Shown here: positions 8,732 to 17,945 of the stretch, in pieces
How the letters are laid out: each line of letters starts with the position of its first letter
Numbering within the stretch: the stretch's first letter is position 1
Assembly (NCBI RefSeq): GCF_001461695.1
Contig: NZ_AUTC01000142.1
Span: 1 to 64,000 of the forward strand
Source: Sinorhizobium fredii USDA 205
GTDB taxonomy: Bacteria; Pseudomonadota; Alphaproteobacteria; Rhizobiales; Rhizobiaceae
Length of the DNA stretch: 64,000 bases
Reading direction: 5' to 3'
The notes under the pieces: model-generated
Database searches by the model: none
What the model was told of the DNA's origin: nothing
The model's input: the letters and a program-made list of their open reading frames with translations, nothing else
Program-made: the position numbers and the translations under genes

Positions 8732-8762
8732 AAAAAGGCCGCGCGGAACACCACGCGGCCTT
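8732..8762 (-). terminator. Rho-independent terminator between epmB and the OmpA lipoprotein
   Basis: AAGGCCGCG / CGCGGCCTT 9-bp stem with a 10-base loop, followed by T5 on the minus strand. It serves the lipoprotein gene ending at 8787 and may also stop epmB transcription from the other side. Confidence 0.75.
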
Positions 8763-8786
8763 GGATCAGCAATCCCGTCGGGCAGA

Positions 8787-9452
8787 TCAGCCCTGCTTGA
8801 TCGGCGCGATCGAAATTTCCACGCGGCGGTTCTGGGCGCGGCCGGCCTCGCTGGAGTTCGAGGCGACGGGGCGCTCCATGCCGTAGCCCATGGTCGAGAT
8901 GCGCCGCTGGTCGATGCCGCGGCTGCCGAGATAGTTGGCGACCGAAGCGGCGCGGCGCTCGGAGAGATCCTGGTTGTGGGAGGCGCTGCCGGTCGAATCG
9001 GTGTGACCGTCGACATCGATCAGCGTCTTGTTGTACTTGCGCAGCACGATCGCGACCGAGTCGAGCGTCGGATAGAAGGGCGGGATCACCTGGTCGCGGT
9101 CGGTCGCGAAGGTGATGTTCGACGGCATGTTGAGGATGATGCGGTCGCCTTGACGCGTCACCGAGATGCCGGTGCCCTGCAGCTGGGCGCGCAGTTCCGA
9201 TTCCTGCTGGTCCATGTAGTTGCCGATCAGGCCGCCGCCGAGCGCACCGATGCCGGCGCCGACGAGCGCGGCGTCACGGCGTCCCGCCGAGCTGCCGCCG
9301 ACCAGCAGGCCGGTCGCGGCGCCGAGGCCTGCACCGATCAATGCGCCACCGGCCGTGTTCGACATCTTCTGTTCTCCCGTGTAGGGATCGGTGGTCGTGC
9401 ATCCGGAAAGATAGACGGCTGCGACAGCCAGGATGGCGCATTTCTTGATCAT
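8787..9452 (-). CDS. OmpA-family lipoprotein
   Basis: 221 residues. The lipobox LSGC lies near residue 17, then a Gly-rich segment (GGALIGAGLGAATGLLVGG...GGGLIGNYMDQQ, glycine-zipper type), then a C-terminal OmpA-like domain. Its peptidoglycan-binding residues are in VDGHTDSTGS and LSERRAASVANYL...RAQNRRVEI. It should be anchored in the outer membrane and bind peptidoglycan non-covalently. The ATG at 9452 (MIKKC) has GGGGA at a good distance; an ATG at 9470 adds six residues before the signal peptide. It resembles YiaD/Pal-type proteins, but it is not the tol-pal locus copy. Confidence 0.88.
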   Translation of the reverse strand: MIKKCAILAVAAVYLSGCTTTDPYTGEQKMSNTAGGALIGAGLGAATGLLVGGSSAGRRDAALVGAGIGALGGGLIGNYMDQQESELRAQLQGTGISVTRQGDRIILNMPSNITFATDRDQVIPPFYPTLDSVAIVLRKYNKTLIDVDGHTDSTGSASHNQDLSERRAASVANYLGSRGIDQRRISTMGYGMERPVASNSSEAGRAQNRRVEISIAPIKQG

Positions 9453-9678
9453 CGAATCAATGGTCCCCATTGGTGCTAAAGGTGCTTCATACTATCGATT
9501 GCGGCAGGAAGATGAAGGGGTGCCGCGCTTTCCACACGGACCGCCAAAACGTAACATTTCGGCGCTGCAGCATTTGAGCTTTGCTCCGCCACATTGCTGT
9601 CCAGAGCGCCCGCTAACCGAAGCTTCACATGCTCGCGTCAGGATCGCCCGGACGCGAACCAGACGAGAGGGACAGTAC

Positions 9679-10317
9679 ATGGCGATCGAGTTCGACGACA
9701 CGGAGCGCAGCCTCAGCGATACGCTGGCCGGCATGATCGCTTCGATCAGAGGCAATACGATCACGCTGCGCGAGCTGATGATCGAGATCGGCGAACACGG
9801 CTTCCTGCTTCTCTGCGCGCTACTGACGCTGCCTTTCCTGATCCCGGTATCGATTCCCGGCGTCAGCACCGTCTTCGGCGCGGCGATCATTCTCATCTCG
9901 CTGGCGATCACCCTCAATCGACTGCCCTGGCTGCCGCAGCGCATTCTCGACCGGCAGATCGAAACCGAAAAGCTCGTGCCGACCTTGCAGAAGGGCGCCG
10001 CCCTGGTTTCAAAGCTCGACCGCTATGTGCGCCCCCGGCTGCTTTTCCTGACTGAGGGCGCCGTGATGAACCGCTTCAACGGCCTGATGATCATGGCCGG
10101 CGGCGTGCTCCTGTTGTTTCCGCTCGGCCTCATCCCGCTGTCGAACACCCTGCCGGGCATTGCCATCCTATTGTTGTCGCTAGGCATTATCCAGCGCGAC
10201 GGGCTGATGGTGGCCGGCGGCTATCTCTTCCTCGTCGCAACCACGGTCTATTTCACCGTGCTCGCCTATGCGGCCTTCGCCGCCGGCCAGGGGCTTTCGC
10301 AATTCTTCGTGTCGTGA
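9679..10317 (+). CDS. ExoD-family membrane protein
   Basis: 212 residues from the ATG at 9679 (GAGAGGGA upstream). It matches the ExoD family: an N-terminal LSDTLAGMIASIRGNTITLRELM segment, then hydrophobic segments near residues 38-60, 62-80, 130-155, 155-170 and 175-205, with PFLIPVSIPGVST and LPGIAILLLSLGIIQRDGL as signatures. In S. meliloti exoD mutants are alkali-sensitive and invade nodules poorly; the biochemical role is unknown. Whether this is exoD itself or a paralogue cannot be told here. It is an integral inner-membrane protein and has no operon partner. Confidence 0.85.
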   Translation: MAIEFDDTERSLSDTLAGMIASIRGNTITLRELMIEIGEHGFLLLCALLTLPFLIPVSIPGVSTVFGAAIILISLAITLNRLPWLPQRILDRQIETEKLVPTLQKGAALVSKLDRYVRPRLLFLTEGAVMNRFNGLMIMAGGVLLLFPLGLIPLSNTLPGIAILLLSLGIIQRDGLMVAGGYLFLVATTVYFTVLAYAAFAAGQGLSQFFVS

Positions 10318-10347
10318 ACCGGGCTATCCCGCACTGCGCGGTGTGAT

Positions 10348-10539
10348 ACCCCCCTCTGCCCTGCCGGGCATCTCCCCCACAAGGGGGGAGATCGGCCAGA
10401 AGCAAAGCCCTGCCCGACAGCAGGGACGCAAACGCAGAGATTGGCGAAGGTACGCCCCGGCATAGTTGATCAAGCGGAACATCGCCGCTTGCCGATCTCC
10501 CCCCTTGTGGGGGAGATGCCCGGCAGGGCAGAGGGGGGT
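10348..10539. repeat. Paired inverted palindromic element (49-bp perfect arms)
   Basis: Two 49-bp copies of ACCCCCCTCTGCCCTGCCGG... ending GGGGGGAGATCGGC lie in perfect inverted orientation at 10348-10396 and 10491-10539, around 94 bp of unrelated DNA. Each arm is itself palindromic (CTCCCCCACAAGGGGGGAG). The same architecture recurs at 58035-58208. It is a BIME/MITE-like non-coding element between two convergent genes. Confidence 0.85.
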
Positions 10540-10582
10540 GTACCAAGACCCACTTTGCCGCTATTCGCCGGTCGACGAAAAA

Positions 10583-11608
10583 TCACGCAGCGATGCCCTT
10601 CAGCACGTTGGCGACGTTGAGGCCGATCTCCGGCACGCCGTAGCCGCCCTCCATGCAGACGACGACCGGCAGGCCGGTTTTCTTCAAGCGTTCGCCCATG
10701 TGCAGAAAATCCTCAGACTTCAGCTTGAAGAAGCTGATCGGATCGCGCTCGAAGGTGTCGACGCCGAGCGAGAGCACGAGGGCTTCCGCGCCGAAGCCGG
10801 CGATCCGCGACAGCGCGTCCTCCATCGCCGCCGCCCAGGTCTCGAAGGTGGTGCCGCGCGGCAGCGGATAGTTCTTCGTCGAACCAAGCCCCTCTCCAGA
10901 CCCCTCCTCATCGGCAAAGCCGAGGAAATGCGGGAAGGCATCGACCGGATCGCCGTGCAGCGAGGCGAAGAACACGTCGCCGCGCTCGTAGAAAATATCC
11001 TGCGTGCCGTTGCCATGATGGAAGTCGACGTCGAGGACGGCGACCTTCGCGGCGCCGCGGTCGCGCAGGCGCTGGGCGGCGCAGGCGGCGTTGTTGATGA
11101 AGGAATAGCCGCCGAAGAGGTCGATCGCCGCATGATGGCCGGGCGGACGGCAGAGCGCGAAGGCGGCGGGACTGCCGGCAGCGACGTGATCGGCTGCCGA
11201 GATCGCGCAATCCATCGCGGCGCGGGCCGCGGCAAAGGTGCCATCGGTGATCGCCGTTTCGGCCGCGAAGGCATAGTAGCCGAGCGCGCCGTCGATATCC
11301 TTCGGCGGATGCTGGCGCATGCGCCGCGCCGGAAAGCAGGCCGGGATCGCCTCGCCGCGATAGCCGTCGGCGACCCAGCGCGCCCAGGCGGTTTCGAGGA
11401 ATTCGAGATAGTCCGCCGAATGCAGTTTCAGCGCCGTCTCCATGCCGTGGCGTTCCGGCGCGAGCACGTCCGAGAAGCCGGCTCCCTTGACCGCTGCGAG
11501 GATCCATTCGGCCCGGAACGGCGCCTCGAAGGGCGGCACGAGCTCACCGCCGTGGAGCTCGGTCTTGGCGTCTCGGAGCTTGTGATCTTCGGAATAGAAA
11601 ACGCGCAT
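10583..11608 (-). CDS. Acetylpolyamine amidohydrolase (histone deacetylase family)
   Basis: 341 residues of the arginase/deacetylase fold. The catalytic features are complete: the His158-His159 pair in RPPGHHA, zinc ligands Asp195 and His197 in VLDVDFHHGNGT, Asp284 in LSLGVDTFERD, and the catalytic Tyr323 in EGGYG. The N-terminal FYSEDHKLRDAKTEL fits bacterial acetylpolyamine amidohydrolases (AphA type), which remove acetyl groups from acetylated polyamines. The nearby GNAT, XRE-cupin regulator and MFS exporter hint at a small acetyl/polyamine-handling neighbourhood, but a repeat and about 180 bp separate this gene from the GNAT. The substrate is an inference. Confidence 0.88.
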   Translation of the reverse strand: MRVFYSEDHKLRDAKTELHGGELVPPFEAPFRAEWILAAVKGAGFSDVLAPERHGMETALKLHSADYLEFLETAWARWVADGYRGEAIPACFPARRMRQHPPKDIDGALGYYAFAAETAITDGTFAAARAAMDCAISAADHVAAGSPAAFALCRPPGHHAAIDLFGGYSFINNAACAAQRLRDRGAAKVAVLDVDFHHGNGTQDIFYERGDVFFASLHGDPVDAFPHFLGFADEEGSGEGLGSTKNYPLPRGTTFETWAAAMEDALSRIAGFGAEALVLSLGVDTFERDPISFFKLKSEDFLHMGERLKKTGLPVVVCMEGGYGVPEIGLNVANVLKGIAA

Positions 11609-11705
11609 TTTTTGGAGGATCCTTCGGGGGGTGCTATCGGGAGTTCGTGAGGCAACCTACTTTACGATGAAGCGAAGCGAAATCGGTCGCGCTACTTGTC
11701 GTCCG

Positions 11706-11773
11706 CCCCTCCTCCGCCTGCCGCGTCCTTCTCCCCGCAGGCGGGGCGAAGGACGCGGCAGCGGAATGAGGGG
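11706..11773. repeat. Palindromic intergenic repeat (CCTTCTCCCC family)
   Basis: CTGCCGCGTCCTTCTCCCCG and its inverted partner CGGGGCGAAGGACGCGGCAG form a long hairpin flanked by CCCCTCCTCCGC and GGAATGAGGGG. It is related to the element at 4301-4408 and lies just past the stop codon of the GNAT gene. Confidence 0.7.
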
Positions 11774-11788
11774 AAAGCCATCGTCGCT

Positions 11789-12316
11789 CTAAGCCGCCAG
11801 GTGCTTGTAAAGGAACGTGGTCGCGCAATAGCGCCCGTCCGGCATCAGCGCATAGTCGGGAACGACGCCGGCCCGCAGCCAGCCGAAGCGTTCGTAGATC
11901 GCCTCCGCCGGCTCGCCGGTCGCCGTGTCGAGCACCAGCACTCTCCTGCCACGCTTCCGCGCCTCGGCTTCGGCAAGCTCCATCAGCCCACGGGCAAGGC
12001 CCAGGCCGCGCGCGTCGCGGTGCACGAGCAGCTTCTTGATATCGGCGCGGTGCGGCTGATTCGGCATCGTCGCGACGCCGAGTTGCACGGTCCCGACCGC
12101 TCGTCCATCGACCTCGGCGACGACGAGAACGGTCTCGTTGCGGCCGACCGCAGCCGCAACGCCCTCCCAGAAAGGCACCGCGTCTTCCGGTCCGAAAGGC
12201 TGCATGAAGCCAACCGAGGCGCCCCCCTCGACGCAATCGGAGAGGACCTCGGCAAGCGCCGTCAAGGCGGCGCGGGTTTGTTCTTCGGTGAGCACGCGGA
12301 TGGTTACGTCAGGCAT
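11789..12316 (-). CDS. GNAT-family N-acetyltransferase
   Basis: 175 residues with a single GNAT domain. The acetyl-CoA site is in VHRDARGLGLARGLMELAEAEARKRG (motif A, R/Q-x-x-G-x-G/A type), followed by VLDTATGEPAEAIYERFGW (motif B). AAGGTG lies six bases upstream of the ATG, within the end of the XRE-cupin gene, whose stop is 2 bp before this start. The two are therefore coupled in one operon. The acceptor is unknown; LDTATG...Y-F-GW acetyltransferases often act on small amines or amino acids. Confidence 0.85.
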   Translation of the reverse strand: MPDVTIRVLTEEQTRAALTALAEVLSDCVEGGASVGFMQPFGPEDAVPFWEGVAAAVGRNETVLVVAEVDGRAVGTVQLGVATMPNQPHRADIKKLLVHRDARGLGLARGLMELAEAEARKRGRRVLVLDTATGEPAEAIYERFGWLRAGVVPDYALMPDGRYCATTFLYKHLAA

Positions 12317-12318
12317 AT

Positions 12319-12897
12319 TTACACCTTGGTGCGGCAGAGGATGACGGCGTAGTGCGCCGGCTCGTCATAGGGATTGTGAAAGACGTGGGCCTCTTCGAGC
12401 CCCATGAAGAGGCAGTCGCCCGCCTCAAGCACTTGCGGCCCGCTCTCCATCGTCAGTTCGAGCTTACCGGAGAAGAGCCAGAGGTGCTGGATGATGCCGC
12501 GGTCGGCCGGCTGGCGCTCGAAGACGACGCGGGCCCCCGGCGGGAACTCGACCTCGACGATATCGACCGGGGAGCCGAGGCCCTCCGGCGACACCGAGCG
12601 GCGCAGATAGCCGCTTTCCGGGTCGCGCCACAGCCGCTGTTCGGCCCGCCGTGCGACCGGCGAGGCATTTTCCGCAGCCGAGGCAAACAGCGCCGAGAGC
12701 GTCGTGCCGAGCGCACTGCAGAGTCTTGCCAGGAGCTGCGCCGTCGGGCTCGCCTCGCCGCGCTCGATGCGCGAGATCATGGCGCGGCTGACGCCGGAAC
12801 GGGTCGCCAGTTCGTCGAGCGTCAGGGCCTGAGCGCTGCGCATGTCGCGCACACGTTCGCCGATCGTCCGTTCAAGAGAAGAGATCACTTGTTCCAT
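12319..12897 (-). CDS. XRE-family regulator with C-terminal cupin
   Basis: About 192 residues. An N-terminal helix-turn-helix (residues 12-66: IGERVRDMRSAQALTLDELA, GVSRAMISRIERGEASPT) is followed by a cupin_2 sensor domain (about residues 105-185: VDIVEVEFPPGARVVFERQP, HLWLFSGKLELTMESGP, LEAGDCLFMGLEEAHVFHNP). These regulators usually bind a small metabolite in the cupin and control neighbouring genes. An ATG at 12912 lies inside a palindrome that looks like the operator, so the ATG at 12897 is preferred; neither has a clear ribosome site. It forms an operon with the GNAT gene and diverges from the MFS gene. Confidence 0.88.
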   Translation of the reverse strand: MEQVISSLERTIGERVRDMRSAQALTLDELATRSGVSRAMISRIERGEASPTAQLLARLCSALGTTLSALFASAAENASPVARRAEQRLWRDPESGYLRRSVSPEGLGSPVDIVEVEFPPGARVVFERQPADRGIIQHLWLFSGKLELTMESGPQVLEAGDCLFMGLEEAHVFHNPYDEPAHYAVILCRTKV

Positions 12898-12898
12898 T

Positions 12899-12921
12899 AT
12901 TTGAGATTGCATTTCTCATAT
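12899..12921. promoter_or_regulatory. Candidate operator of the XRE-cupin regulator
   Basis: ATTTGAGA-TTGCATT-TCTCATAT is an inverted repeat with 7 of 8 bases matching in each arm and a 7-base spacer. It sits immediately upstream of the regulator's likely ATG (12897), in the intergenic region shared with the divergent MFS gene. Autoregulation and control of the MFS gene are inferred. Confidence 0.5.
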
Positions 12922-13041
12922 AGTGGAGTCCAGCGTAGCGACGCCGCAAAATAAATTTCTCGGATGCCGCTCCGGCGACAATGCGACGCGCGAGGTCACG
13001 GTAGGTTTGCGTCGGAAGAAACGGCTGCGGAGGAGAGGCAC

Positions 13042-14283
13042 ATGGAAGGCGGCCGTTCGTCGCTCTTGTCGATTGCCAGCATCGTCACGTCGATGACGGC
13101 TGTCGCCATCGGCAACGGCATGATGCTTGCCTACGTCCCCTTCGTGCTGACGCGCTCCGCGGCACCGGACTGGGTTCCCGGCGCGGCAGTCACGGCGATT
13201 GCCTTTGGCGGCCTGATCGGCTGCGTGCTCGCCGGTCCGCTGATCCGCCGCGTCGGCCATGCGCGGGCTTTCTCCTGCTCGATGGCGCTCGTCATCCTCG
13301 CTGCCGTGCTGATCAGCCTCGGCGTCCATCCCCTCCTCTGGATCTTCGCCCGCGCCCTCTACGGCGCAGCCGCCAGCACCAATTTCATCATCAGCCAGAG
13401 TTGGCTGAACCACGCGAGCGACAACCATTGGCGCGGCAAGGCGATGGCGCTCTTCTACATGGCCTATGTGATCGGGCTTGGGGCCGGCGCCTGGCTGTTC
13501 GGCCGCATCCCGGTCGACGGCAACATCGCGCCGATCATCACCATCTTTTTCACGGCGATCGCCATCCTGCCGATCGGGCTGACGCGCCTGCCGACGCCGC
13601 CGGCGCCGGCCAGGGTCAGCATCGACATCGCCATGGCCTGGCGCAGTTCCCCTGTCGCCTTCATCGGCGTGCTTGCCTCCGGCGGTCTGTCGATGCTGGT
13701 ACAGGGCTTCACGCCGATCTATGCCGCCACCAACGCGATGAGCCAAGAGGACGTGGCGGCGCTGATGTTCGTCATGCAGTTCGGGCTGCTCGTCATCCAG
13801 TATCCGATGGGATCGCTTTCAGACCGGGTCGACCGGCGCATCGTTCTCGTCGCTACCTGCGCGCTGATCGTGGCGGCAGGGCTCGCGGCGCTCGTCGTCT
13901 CCTTCGACAGCCTTCTCCTGCTGATGCTCGTCTTCGCGCTCTTCGCCGGCGCCGTCGAAACGGTCTATTCGATCGCCAATGCGCATGCCAACGACCGCAC
14001 CGACCCGGCCGATTATGTGCCGCTCGCCAGCACCATGCTTGTTGCCTGGTCGGCGGCAGCGACGCTGGTGCCGATGCTCGTGACGGTGCTGACGCCCGCC
14101 TTCGGCGCGCAGCTTTTCATCTACGCGACGATGGCGGTGGCGGTCCTCTATGCGGCCTTCGTGCTGGTTCGGCTGCGCATGCGTGAACGCGCGCCGCCGC
14201 AGCAATGCGAGACCTTCGAACTCAGAAGCGCGCAGGTGCCAAATGCCGGGGCACTCGCCGAGGCCGACGCGCCGTCGGAATAG
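13042..14283 (+). CDS. MFS transporter (YcaD-like)
   Basis: 413 residues and about 12 membrane segments, a standard single MFS domain. The loop-8/9 motif GSLSDRVDRR near residue 255 is typical, and the N-terminal half has AIAFGGLIGCVLAGPLIRRVGH in place of the canonical loop-2/3 signature. The ATG at 13042 has GGAGGAGAGG nine bases upstream; the open frame upstream to 12964 is unlikely to be translated. The gene diverges from the XRE-cupin regulator, which is the likely controller. The substrate is unknown; an efflux role is the usual annotation for this subfamily. Confidence 0.87.
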   Translation: MEGGRSSLLSIASIVTSMTAVAIGNGMMLAYVPFVLTRSAAPDWVPGAAVTAIAFGGLIGCVLAGPLIRRVGHARAFSCSMALVILAAVLISLGVHPLLWIFARALYGAAASTNFIISQSWLNHASDNHWRGKAMALFYMAYVIGLGAGAWLFGRIPVDGNIAPIITIFFTAIAILPIGLTRLPTPPAPARVSIDIAMAWRSSPVAFIGVLASGGLSMLVQGFTPIYAATNAMSQEDVAALMFVMQFGLLVIQYPMGSLSDRVDRRIVLVATCALIVAAGLAALVVSFDSLLLLMLVFALFAGAVETVYSIANAHANDRTDPADYVPLASTMLVAWSAAATLVPMLVTVLTPAFGAQLFIYATMAVAVLYAAFVLVRLRMRERAPPQQCETFELRSAQVPNAGALAEADAPSE

Positions 14284-14353
14284 CCGGATTTATAGTGAAC
14301 GAAGCCTTCATTTCCCGCTTTGCGCCGCCTGATCGCACTGCTATATGCGGCCC

Positions 14354-16180
<1,827 letters not shown>

Positions 16181-16190
16181 TTGTTCTCTT

Positions 16191-16229
16191 CCCGTGAAGA
16201 TGCGCATATAATGTGCGCATCTTCACGGG
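16191..16229. promoter_or_regulatory. Perfect 16-bp inverted repeat, candidate ccdAB operator
   Basis: Arms CCCGTGAAGATGCGCA and its exact complement flank the 7-base spacer TATAATG. The spacer contains a consensus -10 hexamer (TATAAT). The repeat lies 8 bp before the ccdA ATG and 11 bp after the lepA stop. CcdA/CcdB complexes repress their own promoter, so this is the likely operator. It has no T-run, so it is a poor lepA terminator. Confidence 0.65.
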
Positions 16230-16236
16230 AGCGAAT

Positions 16237-16470
16237 ATGAAACGCACGATCGCAAGGCGCCCGACTAATCTTTCACTTGATGGCGATCTGCTTTCGCAGG
16301 CGCGCGATCTCAAGATCAATGTTTCGCGGGCCGCGGAAGAGGGCATTGCCCAGGCTGTCAGGGCAGAACAGGAACGGCTCTGGCGCGTCGAGAATGCCAA
16401 ATCGATCGCCGATGCCAATGATTTTGTCGAAAAACGCGGACTGCCGCTCGCCAAGCTACGGCAGTTCTGA
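16237..16470 (+). CDS. ccdA: CcdA-family antitoxin
   Basis: 77 residues. The N-terminal part (KRTIARRPTNLSLDGDLLSQARDLKINVSRAAEEGI) fits the ribbon-helix-helix DNA-binding fold of CcdA. The C-terminal part (RLWRVENAKSIADANDFVEKRGLPLAKLRQF) is the toxin-binding, protease-labile tail. The ATG at 16237 is preferred, because an earlier in-frame start lies inside the operator palindrome. The stop TGA overlaps the ATG of ccdB by one base. It is chromosomal, so a plasmid-maintenance role is not implied. Confidence 0.9.
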   Translation: MKRTIARRPTNLSLDGDLLSQARDLKINVSRAAEEGIAQAVRAEQERLWRVENAKSIADANDFVEKRGLPLAKLRQF

Positions 16471-16769
16471 TGGCACGCTTTCACGTCTACCGCCTGAAGC
16501 AAAGCGAAACATTGGTGATCGATCTTCAGGCCGGCCTGTTCGATGCCCTGAAGACCAGGATCGTCGCACCCCTCATTCCGGCGCCTGATATTGACCACGT
16601 CATGGCCGGCCTCAACCCGCGTGTAACGATCAACGGCGAGGCCTACGTCGTGGCTATCCATCTTATGGCTGCCATTTCGGTCAGCGAACTCGGCGCGTTG
16701 ATCGGTGATCTGTCACATCAGCGCGACAAAATTGTCGCCGCCACGGATTTCGCATTTCAGGGCTTTTGA
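16470..16769 (+). CDS. ccdB: CcdB-family toxin (gyrase poison)
   Basis: 99 residues, close to the 101 of F-plasmid CcdB. It has the family layout: MARFHVYRL start, LVIDLQAGLFDALKTRIVAPLIP, then LNPRVTINGEAYVVAIHLMAAIS and the C-terminal helix. F-plasmid CcdB ends in Trp-Gly-Ile, which contacts gyrase; here the end is QGF, so toxicity toward gyrase is likely by family but not certain. It is translationally coupled to ccdA. Nothing indicates that the module is mobile apart from its position between housekeeping genes. Confidence 0.9.
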   Translation: MARFHVYRLKQSETLVIDLQAGLFDALKTRIVAPLIPAPDIDHVMAGLNPRVTINGEAYVVAIHLMAAISVSELGALIGDLSHQRDKIVAATDFAFQGF

Positions 16770-16866
16770 ACGCCCAGGTGCGTGTGCATGGATCCTCGGG
16801 TCAAGGCAGGTCAAGGATGACGGGGAGAAAAGCGTCAGGACCTCGCAGATAATTCTCACAAGCGCT

Positions 16867-17367
16867 TCATAGCAAATACCGCTTCGAAATCCGATCGACC
16901 AACCGCCCGTCCCTCAGCGGCACCGCCTTGTCGACCTTGTAGTCGGTAAAGCCCATCTTGCTGTAGTAGGCCAGACCGCCGATGTTGTCGGCGCGGATCG
17001 TGGCGTTGATCGCCGTGAGGCCGGCGTCGCGGGCATGCGCTTTGGTGGCGGCGAACAGCGCCGTGCCGGCACCCGGTCGTTTTGCATGCGGCCGGGCGAA
17101 GGTGCCGATGTCCGCCCAACCTTCCGGCAGCCCGTCCGAGCGCTCCAGGCCCTGGAAGGCGCAGGGTTGGCCCGAACCGTCGTCGGCGACGAAGCAACTG
17201 ACGAAGCCCGGGCCGGAAAGAAAATGGCTGACGAAGCTCTCATGCGTGAACGGTGTTTCATGGGCCGTGGTGCCGCCGATCCGTATGATCTCGTTCAGGA
17301 AGGCGCAAAGCGCCGTCACATCCTCGGCCCGTGCCCGGCGGACACTGATCATTGCTGCTTCGGTCAT
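16867..17367 (-). CDS. GNAT-family N-acetyltransferase (phosphinothricin type)
   Basis: 166 residues. A GNAT domain of the PAT/MddA subgroup: RRARAEDVTALCAFLNEIIRIGGTTAHETPF at the start, GTFARPHAKRPGAGTALFAATKAHARDAG as the acetyl-CoA motif (the usual R-G-x-G is R-P-G-A-G), then IRADNIGGLAYYSKMGF. The ATG at 17367 is used, with GAAGAGAA upstream; the frame extends to 17397 and overlaps the previous gene. It is the third gene of a tight minus-strand operon (GFA, NodL-like, GNAT). The acceptor is unknown; related enzymes acetylate amino-acid-like compounds. Confidence 0.83.
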   Translation of the reverse strand: MTEAAMISVRRARAEDVTALCAFLNEIIRIGGTTAHETPFTHESFVSHFLSGPGFVSCFVADDGSGQPCAFQGLERSDGLPEGWADIGTFARPHAKRPGAGTALFAATKAHARDAGLTAINATIRADNIGGLAYYSKMGFTDYKVDKAVPLRDGRLVDRISKRYLL

Positions 17368-17393
17368 CGATTCTCTTCTTTCCCTCTTCCGGT

Positions 17394-17945
17394 TCAACGA
17401 AGAAGCCGCGCCGGGTTCCCCACCACCGTCACGCCCGGCGCCACGCCCTTCGCCACCACCGCCCCTGCCCCGACAATGGCGCCGTCGCCGATCGTCACGC
17501 CGGCCAGGATGATCGCGCCGCCGCCGATCCAGACGTCCTTACCGATGGTCACGGGCCGGGCGATCTCCAGCCCGGCGCGACGGAGCGCAACATCCTTGTG
17601 GTGCTCGGCACAGTAGATGTGGACGCCCGGACCGAGCATCGAACCCTCGCCGATCGCGACCGATGCGCTGTCGAGAATGGTGCAGCCGGCGTTCAGGTAG
17701 ACGCCGGCGCCGAGCTTGATGTTGACGCCGTAGGAGCAATGGAACGGCGCTTCGATGAAGACGTCCTCAGCGACCGCCGCGAGGAGCGCCTCCAGCGCCG
17801 GGGCCATGCGGCCGCGCTGATCCGGTGGCATGGTGTTGTGCTGGTGCACGGCCCTGCGGGCCGCAGCGCGCATCGCGTCCAGTTCCGGATCGAGGCACGC
17901 GTACCACTCGCCCGCCGCCATCTTTTCGCGCTCGCTTTTCGTCAC
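17394..17945 (-). CDS. Maltose/galactoside O-acetyltransferase (NodL/LacA family)
   Basis: 183 residues: an N-terminal Mac domain (KSEREKMAAGEWYACLDPELDAMR) and a left-handed beta-helix of hexapeptide repeats (residues 65-175). The acetyl-CoA site is in VHIYCAEHHKD, with the catalytic His in AEHH, and the family ends with GVTVVGNPARLL. These enzymes acetylate the 6-OH of sugars. NodL, a relative, acetylates Nod factor, but this copy is not in a nod context. Its ATG overlaps the stop of the upstream GFA gene by four bases. Confidence 0.88.
   Translation of the reverse strand: MTKSEREKMAAGEWYACLDPELDAMRAAARRAVHQHNTMPPDQRGRMAPALEALLAAVAEDVFIEAPFHCSYGVNIKLGAGVYLNAGCTILDSASVAIGEGSMLGPGVHIYCAEHHKDVALRRAGLEIARPVTIGKDVWIGGGAIILAGVTIGDGAIVGAGAVVAKGVAPGVTVVGNPARLLR

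Noticed and set aside
16191-16229. The palindrome before ccdA as a lepA terminator
   Set aside because: No T-run follows either arm and its centre is a -10 box close to ccdA, so an operator is more likely.
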